Below, in pieces: positions 33,757 to 44,600 of a stretch of 64,000 bases of DNA. Origin of the DNA: Bryoerythrophyllum caledonicum. Taxonomy: Eukaryota; Streptophyta; Bryopsida; Pottiales; Pottiaceae. Position 1 is the stretch's first letter, and each line of letters starts with the position of its first letter. The stretch lies in the NCBI GenBank assembly GCA_963971425.1, contig OZ020517.1, positions 16,520,904-16,584,903 on the forward strand, read 5' to 3'. The notes beneath the pieces were generated by a model. The model had not been told where the DNA came from. It did no database searches and saw nothing but the letters and a program-made list of their open reading frames with translations. Both the position numbers and the translations under genes were made by a program.

Positions 33757-36700
33757 ATGGCTGAGATCCGGGCGCAGGCGTTGGCGCTGTTGAATGAGGT
33801 GAAAATGCAGGACGACGTTGGCGCCAAGGCGGATTGCTTGAAGCGGATGATGGAGCTCGTACTCATGGAGCAAGATCCGTCGTTGCTGCTGCCGGAGTTC
33901 GTGCCTTGCTTGCTGGAGTTTCAGACGGACAGTGCGGGTCCGGTTCGGGAAAATGTAGCGGAGTGAGTGTTCGTAACTTTGTTTCTTGGCGATAGTGCTT
34001 GTTTTCTAGTTTAGGTGTCGTTTTTATCCTCTCTACGTTGTGCTCTCCATCGGTTCTCATACTAGGCACATTGATACAATGAGATCTAGTCTTGTTGTGC
34101 TGCTGGAATGGCGAAAGTATAGTGCACAGTCGTATAGAGATTACTGTGGACGCGAATGTTGTAGTTTGTGGATAGGATCCTGTGTTTCAATTGTCACTCC
34201 GAATCTACAGGAGTTCTGGCTCCGATAAACCCTAGATTATCCCATCTATAAGAATCTAACCGACGTGCCGAGCTCATTTATTATTTTCCGAAAAGGTAGA
34301 TCTCTTCTCCTCTTAGCTCCTAACGGCATTAGTAAGCCTCACTCTAGGCATGATACTCAATCACACCATCTGATCCGCCAATCTGAGATTTATCACATCC
34401 CTATTCATCTCTGCACTTGCTCATGCTCTTACAGCGGTGGAGGTCTTCGTGATGTGCACATTGCCTTCTAGTTGGACGCGATTCTTTTTATTAAACTCAG
34501 TGAGACCTGTCAATGTAGACAGGTTTGATGTGTCATTCTAGAGGATCTGTGCCAGTGATAGGTTTAGTATTCCTTTCAACGAGTTTCTTAATATTTAGAT
34601 GATCATATATGTGCAATTTGTGAAGCATCAAATTCCGAGCTCTTGCTCTCTGTCTTAAAAGGGACGTGTTGATATTTGTTAGTGAATGAAGTTGGACTAG
34701 TCATCATGTGAAATTAGAAGATTCAGTGGCGGAGTACTTTAGGATTGTAAGGCTTTTTAGAGTCGCTCTCGCCAACTTTGAGTTTCCAAAGATTTTACAG
34801 TTGCCTTGTCAAAGTATCTAATAATTCAAAGTCACTCTGTTGGTTTCTATGCAGGATGATAGGGAGTATATGTCTGCAACACATTGACTATGTGCAAGTC
34901 ATGGCTCCGGCTATGCTCGCTCTGTTGCAAGATTCTGCATCAGAAGTCGTTCAACGAGCTATTACCAGTGGTAGTAATATTTTTCAAACTGTATTCGAAC
35001 AAGTTGCTCTGCAGGTATGATTACGTCCATCTCTAAATCAATGTAGCATTTTTTTCAAGGTGTAATGACAATGACACCTTCATGTCATAGACTGAATGAA
35101 TCATTTAAGAATGAGCCTAACAATGTGCTGAGATGTCGATACTTTTGGTTTTTCAGGGCATCGATAATGGACGTGTTGAAGAAGATTTATTAGAATGCTG
35201 GAAATGGATGATACGTTTCAAGGAGGCTGTTTATTCCCTTGCTTTTCAGGTAACCACCTACTCCAGTGTAATCACTAGGTTCTTCCTATTCTTTGGCATT
35301 TTGTTATGAGAGTGAAGCTTGTTGTGGTCTAGTACTCACTCAGGTATGATTCATGAATTTGTTAAATGATCTGTTGGAATGAAATTAATTCTGCAACCCG
35401 CTGTTTGGTGAGTTGCAGCCTGGAGATGACGATGTGCAACTGTCAGCTCTGAAGTTTCTGGAGACTACGCTTCTGCTCTTCACGCCTAATTCTAAGAGTC
35501 CTTTACCAGACCAGCAGACATCTGACGGTCAGCTACACTTTCATTTCTGCTCATTACTGCCTCAGGTAATGCTTGATTAGTTCCTGTCAAGATGAGCTTG
35601 AGTCTTGACTGGAATGGTTGGGCTGGTGGGCCAGGTGCATCTGAAGGATTTCAACATTTGATGACACGGATATCTGGAGGACATCCAGTCTTAGATGCTA
35701 GCACGTTGGAGCAGGAGGCATATAAAAATCTTGGACTTCTATTGGATCAATTACAATCTCCAAAAACTTCATCCTTGTCTGGCTTGGTTGCATTTGCAAT
35801 TATTGACAGGTGATTTCCCTACCCACGCGGTCGTTCAGTAATTCCCAGTTTCCTAGGAACTGTTGCGTATAATACTCCTGAAAGAATCCTAAGCTGAGTC
35901 TCCACATTTTACAAGTATTTCGGTAGATGATATCTATTCATCTTTGTTAAGAGGAATTGTACATCAAAATCATTGGAATCATTGGAATGTTGGAAATTGA
36001 GTTCTTCTACAACTACTTCCTGCAGGTTGATAGAGAACTTTCACTACTTATATTGTTCTTGATACATTTTATTCTTTGAAAGCTTTCTGCTGAAGGATTC
36101 CATTGCTGTGTACTCAATATGTCGTGGCGATCACTTTCAAACTTGGCGCACCTACTCTGCACGTTCTAGTTTTATTCATATTGATATCGAATATATGAAA
36201 TTGCAGTTTACCTCTTCTGTGAATCTCCAGCATCATACGAATTGGTCTAGAGATTGTTGGCGGTGGACTAGAGAGAACAGCCTTGTTGGCAGTAGATTGC
36301 CATTGCTCTCAACTGTGGGTTTGATGCAGTTTGACAGGTATAACAGAAAGAAGACCATACATGTCGGAGACTATACTCCCAGTTTTGTCTAGTCTAGTAC
36401 CAGATTCTGAGCATGTTCTTGGAAGCCGAGCTGACAATATTGTTCACGAACTGAAAGGTTTATCTATGAGTATTCTGACATCAAAACAGCCTGGCGATTT
36501 GCCGGTTCGTATTCTATCCATTTTCTCGTCTTGTTTTGAATATATGTTCTCATCGATTTTGTACATCACATTTTATTCGTTATCTCTTAGTCTTGTGCGG
36601 TATATATTAGAAATGGGAAGGTGACAGTCCTTCAATCATTCAGCTGATCTGCATAAGCAAATTGAAGGGATGGGAATTGACTTATTTCAGTTGGTTGCAT

Positions 36701-39700
36701 TTTATAGTGGCGAGAGCAGTTGGTTGCATCATTGAGGTCCACAAATGCGGTGGAAACGATTGATCAAGTCATCAAAGAACCTGAAACTCCTATCTCAGTA
36801 TCCAGCGTGTCAGAGATCAAAGAGCCTGGAACACCTACTTCTATATCGAGTGTGTCGGAGACCAAAATTACTCGTCCTTCTATTACCCCAAGAACTGGAC
36901 TTAAGCCTCGAAACTCCTCGGCTGTTTCTTCTACTGCGACCGCTCCTCCACGAACTGCATCCCCTTTGAGACAGATAAGGACCTCGTCTGCGGCTACGTC
37001 TGCGACTGCCCCACCACGAACTGCATCTCCTGCGAGACAAGCAAGAACTTCATCTGCTGCTACCAGCGGCAGTGCCCCTCGAGCTGCACCTCCTTCTACA
37101 AGTGGGACTGGTCCTCCAAGAACTGCATCTCCTGCGAAACGGACAAGGACCTTGACTGCTGCTACAAGTGCGACTGCTCCTCCACGAACTGCCTCTCCTG
37201 CGCGCCAGGCAAGGACTTCATCCGCTGCCGGTCCTGGGACCGCTCCACCACGAACTGCATCTCCTGTGAGACAGACTAAATCCTCCTCTTCTTCCGCCAG
37301 TGAGAGTGCTCCTCCACGAACTGCATCTCCCGCAAGGCAAATCAGGACTTTTGTCTCTACCACCGTAACCGCTCCACCTAGAACCGCATCTCCGGCGAGG
37401 CAATCAAGGACTGCCACCACTACCACTGCAACTCGACCAGCATCGCCATTAGTCAAGCTGCCGGCGAAGACCATCGGCTCTGTATCTCAGAATGGACCTG
37501 CCAGTGGGAAGGTAGTTCGTGGTCCATCCCCAGCAAGACCCAGGTCTGGTCCTGTTGATAACGCCGTTAGTAAGGTCTCTTCTTCTCCTCGTGCTGGATC
37601 AAGTGTTGAGAATCCCAAGACTTCAAGTGTCATTGTGCCGTTTCCTCCAACGACTGTAAAATCTTCAGTCAAGCCTGCCCTTACTTCCTTGAAAGTATCA
37701 CCCCGGCCGTCCCCCTCTTCTTCTCCTCGTGCTGCCCCGAGTTTGGAGAACCCTAGGGCATCTGGTGTGATTGTGCCTTTCCCCCTGACGACGACTGTGA
37801 AGCCTTTGCCCAAGCCCTCTGTCACTTCTGCCAAAGTGTCTCCCCGCCCAGCGTCCCCTTCAGTGAAGACAGCACCACGTTCAGCGTCTCCGTCATTGAA
37901 GCCATCAGCTCGATCAGCATCGCCAACCGTGAAAACAGCAGCTCGAGCAGCATCACCCTCAGCTCGTGCGACGGTTGGGAGTTCCCATCGAACGGCTTCA
38001 GGAAATGTAGCAAGCCGTCCTGCATCGCCATCTCCAGCCGCACGGAAATCCTCGGCAGCGTCTCCAAATCAGCTCCCATCTCCGTCTTCACGTGCTTCTG
38101 AAAACAAGTCAGCCCACCGACCTACTCCTAACGGGTCATCTACGACTTCATCAAGACCTGGTGCAAATAATAGTAAGCCTTCCGCTTCCACGAATACAAC
38201 AGTTTCATCTGCTAGCCCAGCTACTTCTGCACGGAGCAAGGTCTCGTCTAGTGCATCCTCTCAAAGCTTACTGAAGTCAAAGATAGGGACTCTGATCCCT
38301 TCGGCACGGAAGGCGCCCCAATTGCCAGCTTGTGAGAGTCCATCTGGCAGGGGTGAACCTAGCTTGGATGTGCCTTCCGACTCTGTGGATGTTACCGCAG
38401 CGAAGAGTGTAGCACAGGAGCCTCCGCCGCAGAGGTTAAGGATTGCAAGCTTCAAACGTAACAGTTCGGGGCTGTCGAAGGTCACAGAGATCATTTCGCC
38501 TGAAGTTGTCCCTGCTCAGCCAATGACGTTGAATTCGAAGAAACGTTGTGGGTGGATTACATCTCAAAGTGGTATGTCCTCGATAGTACCCACTAAACTG
38601 TCTCCCAAGGGTCTGCAATCTTAACATCATCGTCTTGCTTTAGGCGATGATATTTAGCTAGGACACGACTGGATGCAGGAGGCAACTTTGATTGGAATTA
38701 CGGATATTTCTCTTTTAATGATCATGTTAACACAGGCCTCTTTGCTGTTCACGTAACTTAGTAATCACGATTTGTGTTGACATGGTCTGCAGATGAGGCT
38801 CATATCGCTTACCATGACAATGAGTGGGGCATTCCAGTATATGACGACAAGTAAGCTCCATTCCTTCTGTGTCAACTTCTTTCTGACTCTGCTTTTGAAT
38901 TACTATTCCTCTTTTTGTGTGTAGGAAGAACCAGTTCACTCTTCTTTCTCTTGTATGAACTTCATCTACTGTATTTGTCATGATCTTTACATGTGATGTC
39001 TTAGCAAGATTGCGATTTATCTGATGACCTGCAATCCTATGATCAGGATAAAGTAAATCCGAAAATTGTCGAACAATCACGCTGATTTCTAATTAAGCAA
39101 GTAGTACGTATAACTCGAGCCTTATGCTTATGGTTTTACTGTGTCTTCAGACTTCTATTTGAGTTGATTGTACTACAAGGGGCACAGGCGGAATTGAGCT
39201 GGCCCACCATTCTCGCTAGGCGCAATAATTTCAGGTGCACAACGGTTTCTCGACCTAGACGTTGCAGTTATCAATTATCGAAGTTTCAAGTTTTTGTAAG
39301 TCATAATTTATGATTCGTGTCTAACTTAGAGCCTCTGGCATGTGAACAGGGCTGCTTTTGCATCTTTTGATCCAGCTGTTGTCGCCAGGTTCGATGAAAA
39401 GAAGAAATTATCACTGATAGCAGATTCATCCATCTGCTTCCCAGAAGCAAAAGTGAGAGGAGCCGTTGATAATGCTGCACTTGTACTAAAGGTCGGCTAT
39501 GATTTCCTTTCTTTTGAGTGTTTATCCTAGTTTCATGTCGGATTTCTTCTGTTCGGGCCTGCTTATGACTTACACTGCGGGTGTTCTGTCTAATTCTTAT
39601 GTTCCTGACAGACGTAGAATTCTTGTATTCTTGTCAGATTATCGAAGAGTATGGCTCATTGAGCAGGTTCTTATGGAGTTATGTGAATCACAAGCCTGTA

Positions 39701-40177
39701 GTAAGTCAATACAAATTGGCCAAACAAGTGCCGGTCAAGACACCGAAGTCCGAGGCCTTGAGTAAGGAATTGATTCGTAGAGGCTTCAGGTTCGTGGGTC
39801 CTACGACGATGTATTCTGTGATGCAAGCGGCAGGTCTGGTGTGTGATCATTTGGTGACCTGCTACAAGTTTCAGGAAACCTCTGCCGAAAGTTCGCCAAG
39901 GACTGATTCCTCCCTTGAAGGAGAAAAATCTACAGACTCGTGGCAGGGAATCTCTGTGCAGGTCTCTAATAATATTGAGCCTCGAGTGGGAGGAGTGGAT
40001 GTATATCCTCATGAATTCAGGAGAGCTTCAGCCAATGCTTCTGATCCTGTCTGGGCAGACCTCCCCAAAATCGAGGAAGCAAAAGAAGAGGATTTGGAGA
40101 ATAAAGAAGGCGAAGAAGACCAAGAGGCATACGATGCTATTTCGTCGTCATCCAAGTGTGAGATACCAGCTTGCTGA
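33757..40177 (+). CDS. Symplekin N-terminal domain fused to TAG-type 3-methyladenine DNA glycosylase, 1201 aa
   Basis: Exons: 33757-33962, 34855-35014, 35157-35249, 35419-35527, 35635-35809, 36330-36504, 36708-38571, 38793-38850, 39151-39234, 39350-39491, 39638-40177; 3606 nt, all phases agree. Residues 1-306 match the symplekin/Pta1 N-terminal HEAT region (VRENVAEMIGSICLQHIDYV, SGSNIFQTVFEQVALQG, WMIRFKEAVYSLAFQPG, GGHPVLD, LGLLLDQLQSP, WREQLV at 307). Symplekin scaffolds mRNA 3'-end processing. Residues ~330-917 are a Ser/Pro/Ala/Thr-rich linker with seven PPRTASP units. Residues 918-1102 are a plant-type TAG domain: KRCGW, AYHDNEWG, GAQAELSWPTIL, VNHKP, GFRFVGPTTMYSVMQAAG, CDHLVTC. The Cys/His ligands of the TAG zinc site are present. 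An acidic tail follows. The symplekin C-terminal domain is missing. The only in-frame ATG in exon 7 is Met913, five codons before KRCGW, so a separate glycosylase start there is possible but would lack the long open linker. Confidence 0.75.
36700..38520 (+). repeat. In-frame ~66-bp minisatellite encoding PPRTASP(A)RQ units
   Basis: The densest part, about 36940-37420, encodes seven units of about 22 residues of the form PPRTASPxRQxRTSSAAT. It is followed by looser SPSVK, SPSLK, SPTVK and SPSAR motifs to about 37960. Reading frame is kept through the whole array, which indicates selection on a translated product. Confidence 0.75.
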
Positions 40178-41635
40178 CCTGCAATGAAAGCGATCGCATC
40201 AACTCCACCATTATATCACTATGGCATCACATTTGGTTGCGTTCAAACAGTGCTTCTGTAAGTATTTCCGGTCTCACAAAACTCAATCGCCCCTAGGCTA
40301 GCAGACGTGTTGCATCTGTTGCTCATCTTTAAGTAGCATCAGCACTTTCCACCGCCCGACCGTTGGAGCTTCTGCAGGCGGTTTTCATTCCACTTCTGAA
40401 TCATGCGGAGATGTACAATAGCCAGTTACTACACATAAAAATTGCAGTTGACTGCAATAATCCTCGTTGCTGATTTTCCTTCCAAGTATGTGACGAGTTC
40501 ACCAGGTACGCTATGTGACTTCCTTGCTTATATCATGTCGTATGAAGTCTGGCAGTGGCACATGGTTCCTAAGGGTCAGTTTCTAAATATTTAGTATCTT
40601 ACACTTGGTTCTTATTGACTGGAAAGAGAACCTCAGTTCGTCTCATCTGTATTCCTTTTGTTTTCAGGATTGCGTAGCGGTTTCGGGTTGAAGACTGCAG
40701 ATTGTTGTTGACCCAATGACGTGCTTATGAGTTCAAAGTAGCATAGGACAATTCTTTTAGAGAGTACGAATGGTTCGATTGGACATCAGCTTCTGGTACA
40801 AAGATGTTAGCTTGTACATCTATTTCCTATGCCTACTTTTCTTTAAAATCGCAGTTTATGTTTGGATTCATTTATTGCACTATCACTTTGTCAGGCTTTC
40901 TTCCAAAGGTACCCAATGTATTCAATCATTACAAATCACTCATCTCAGATACACAGTTCATGAACATTCTGAAACTTCGCTGGATTTAGACGCAACACTT
41001 ATATTGTATCCCTCTTTCAAAAACGCCGTCCGTTATGCTTCTTTTGTATTTAAAACATAAAGAATCAAAAAAGTGGCGTCCGGTCGCCTCATCCACTACG
41101 GATGAACGACGTTCATCGAATCCCCGACGTCACCGTCCCCATTCGCACCCAAACGGCGTCACTCCCATCGCCACCCTAGGATCCAAAATTCGTCACCTGT
41201 GGGTTTTGCACTACCATCCTTAAACTACCATAAACTCCAAACCCAACACAATCCGCGGAAAATTTACATTCTAACTTCGCGAATGTTGACGAGAGGTATA
41301 CTTCACGTCTTTTCGACGCCTTTCGGTTACCACTAGCTCCTTAAACCCTAAAACCTCTGAATCTTTTCACAGCCTTCGCAACATACACACACACAGACAC
41401 ACACACGCACACACACATCGTCGATTCACACACGCACACACACATCGTCGATTCACACACGCAATGCGACAATCTCGACACGCTGATGCACAGATCGTCG
41501 CTTCGTAATGGAATCGGAATTCTATTCGGTGTCTCATTGGAATTGGGAGGGATTGTGAGAATGTAGGACGGTTCGGATGGGAGAGGGTTGGGATGGGGTT
41601 GTGAGGCGGTGAGGAGGTGGTGGTGAGGAGGAGAG
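40178..41635. other. Intergenic region between symplekin-TAG and PPR genes
   Basis: No ORF is supported. A (CA)n-rich stretch at 41380-41465 contains a duplicated CATCGTCGATTCACACACGC segment. The last ~100 bp before 41636 are G-rich and match the flank of the inverted duplicate near 19500. Confidence 0.5.
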
Positions 41636-44600
41636 ATGGCGCTTGTGGTGCGGAGGCTCCTGTGCCACCACTTTTTTGCGTCGTCGGCGTTCTCGCGGCA
41701 TCTGGCGCACTCTTTGGCTGAGTCGCAATCGTCGCCAGGTTCGTGCATTGTCTGAAATTGCCCGAGTTCTTGTTTCAATGCCATCTGTAACAACAAGTCT
41801 TTCATTTTGGAAGTATTTACTTGTGGCCTTTTCGGAAGGAGCTCAAGTCCACTCAGTTATCTCTTCAGGCAAGAAATTACATAAATGCTGTTACAGCACG
41901 GCTGATTGTGATTATAATTGTAATCTTCGTGAATGCTCGAATTCGAGAACAGCTATAGAATTCATGCCGAATTTAGCGAGTAGTTTTGTGCTCTGCATTT
42001 AATGTCCTAATTCACTGCGAGGAAGTATTATTAGAAGCTCTCAATCATCTCAATGGTTTGAAACTTAAAAAGAAAAGATATTTCTTCTCGGAATCTGTTA
42101 GAGTAGTCATTACTGTTGAATTGCAAAGTATGTAAAATGTCTCCTTGTGTTTTTTTCTCTTAAACCCCCCACCTGGTCTTATTTGCGTCCTTTTATATTC
42201 ATACGTTGCATGGAATCTTGTTACGCTATAAATTGGTCAATTATATAGGTTCAAAATAAGTTATTTCAGCTCGTTGCATCCAAATTGTGCAGAACCAGAC
42301 TTCTTCAACAAGCGAAGTTGCTTCCACACCTAGTTTTTGATGAAATACTGTCCTCACTCTGTCTTTTGTTCAAAATTGTGATAAAATACTCGTCAATACT
42401 ATCCTTTCCTTGTAGTTATCATTCAAAATGGCAATGAAGCACTTGTCAAAAAATCTGTCCTCACTCTGAGTCAGACTCTTCAAGTGATTGTGTGTCCTTG
42501 ACACTGATACTGTGTTTCAAATTGTGCAGATCCAGACTCTTCAACAAGCGACGTTGCTTCTACACCATCTCCAGAGTCAGATGACACAGCCATCCCTGCC
42601 ACAACATCCTCCAAGGAATGGTACCATCTGGACAAAGTCATGTCCAACGACCGGCAGCAGCTGGACAAGGTGATGTCGCGGCACCTGGACAACGCAGTCC
42701 TGGGCGTGCGGCGCCTCTTCAACCTGGTGAAGCAGGAGAAGTTCGAGGAGATGCTTGAGGTGCACGACGAGCTGGCGGAGAAGGAGAAGGAGGCGCTGCA
42801 CAAGTGCATGGACGTGGTGATGTACTCTCGGTTGATGACGAGGGTGCGCGAGCTCGGACCTCAGTACGTGCTGCCCGTGTTCCAGAGGATGCTGGCTGTG
42901 GGAGTGGTGCCCAATGTGGTGCCCTATACCATTCTGGTGCAGGCGTACATGAATACCGTCGCCAGAGTAAGCTACTCTTTGTCGTCTCTTTTCTTCTCTT
43001 GAAAATTCCTATTAATAAGCCTGATATACAGTATAAACTGTCAGTTATGTCGGTTTTGATATGAGGATATCGTATGATCTCATTATGACAATTCTATGCA
43101 GGCTGTTTGGATTTGTGTAAAGCTTACATAAATATTAGTTCAATTTTGTACCGTTCTGGTGAGGCATCAGGAAAATTCTTGGTCGATAAGGGATAGATAA
43201 GGTCATGCTATTTCCTATGAAATCAGGAACTTAACTATTTGTTTGTATGCTAATTTGACAGGAGGATGGGAAAGGCTCTAAATTTGTGACTCCTTCTCAG
43301 GAGCTATATGTTTTCAGAGCCTTTGAGCTTCTGAAAGAGATGCGGGGCAAGAGTATACTCCCAAACAAGCTAACTTACAAGCCCATCATGTCATGGCTCT
43401 CTGAGAATGGTAGAGTGGCCCAGTTTCAAGAGCTTGCCAAGTGGATGGAAGAGGATGGAGTGTTCTTTGATGGCGTCTTTAAGTTCTACGAAATCCAGCT
43501 TTTTCTACAGTCGCGTGACTTCAAAAAAGCCAAGTCGATTTACCTCACTACCAAGAGCTTGGATCAGAAGCTACCTTGGTCTATGGATGGTGAGTACCTT
43601 TGATGCAGAGTGTGTTGAGTTATATGGTAATGCAAGATATGGAGGGTTGGATAACTTCATATAGCATCTCTAATTTTACCTGTGAGGTCATGAATGGTAT
43701 GCTTCTTTTTGGCAATTAAATGTAGTCTGGTTTGGTTTACATGAGTAGGATGGTTGCTAGAGAAACTGGTGGTTTTTGGTAGTGTTGTTCTTGATTCTCC
43801 TTTGAGAGAGAGGGAAACTGATTGAGCAGGCATGATTCAATGGCATGGGGGAACATGGTAGCTCGGTTCTTGACGGCGTTGGCAAAGGATGATGAAGTCT
43901 CTGTTGTCATGGACTTGCTTCCTAAAGTGCTGCCCACCATCAAGTCCAGCGCTAGTGTAGTGGCCGCCTTTCAGTGTCTTGGCAGGCATTACCAGCATGA
44001 GGCCGCCCTACTAGCGTTTTCTCTATTGAAAACCAAAGGTACCTACTCTGATTCATTTGATTGCGTTTTAACAAGATGAATGTCAGTTATTGTAAAGTCA
44101 CTCAAAGTTTTAGTAAGATACCCCTCTTTATACTACTCTTTCCTCACTCTAGATAGTTATTGGATCAATAGAAGAGCTTAGTGGTCTCACCCTTCAATTC
44201 AGTCAATGAAAGAGCCTGGCGGTCTCTAAACTTAAGTCAAAGTAGTTCTAGTTGTCCTTGAGAGTGAAGAAAGGGTTTGCATGGGATCAACCCTGATGAA
44301 TACAAATCGCCCTTCTCTCCCTTGAGCTGATTTTAGATTGATTGAGAGCTATTAAGAGATGCTTTCAGAGGGTATTTTGTTCAAAGTTTGCGTGACTTTA
44401 CAGATTTCTCTAATATTACTGCAATATCTAATTGTGATAGGCACGAATGAGCAGCAGTTGTGTTTCTACTTGAACGCCTACATTCATGGATTCAGTCAAG
44501 CCGGCAAGGTATTCAACTTCTTGTGAAGTTAGATATAGAGATGTTGTCTTCAGGTCCTTTCCTATATGAGGATAGTCTTTGCTCTAGTTGTTGATTTGGA

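Noticed and set aside
36764..37474. 236-codon minus-strand ORF opposite exon 7
   Set aside because: It is the antisense of the PPRTASP minisatellite and has no independent protein features.
43590..43596. Stronger-looking donor G|GTGAGT for PPR exon 3
   Set aside because: It leads to a stop soon after the next acceptor, whereas GA|GTACCT restores the open frame HDSMAWGNMVARF. RNA data should decide.
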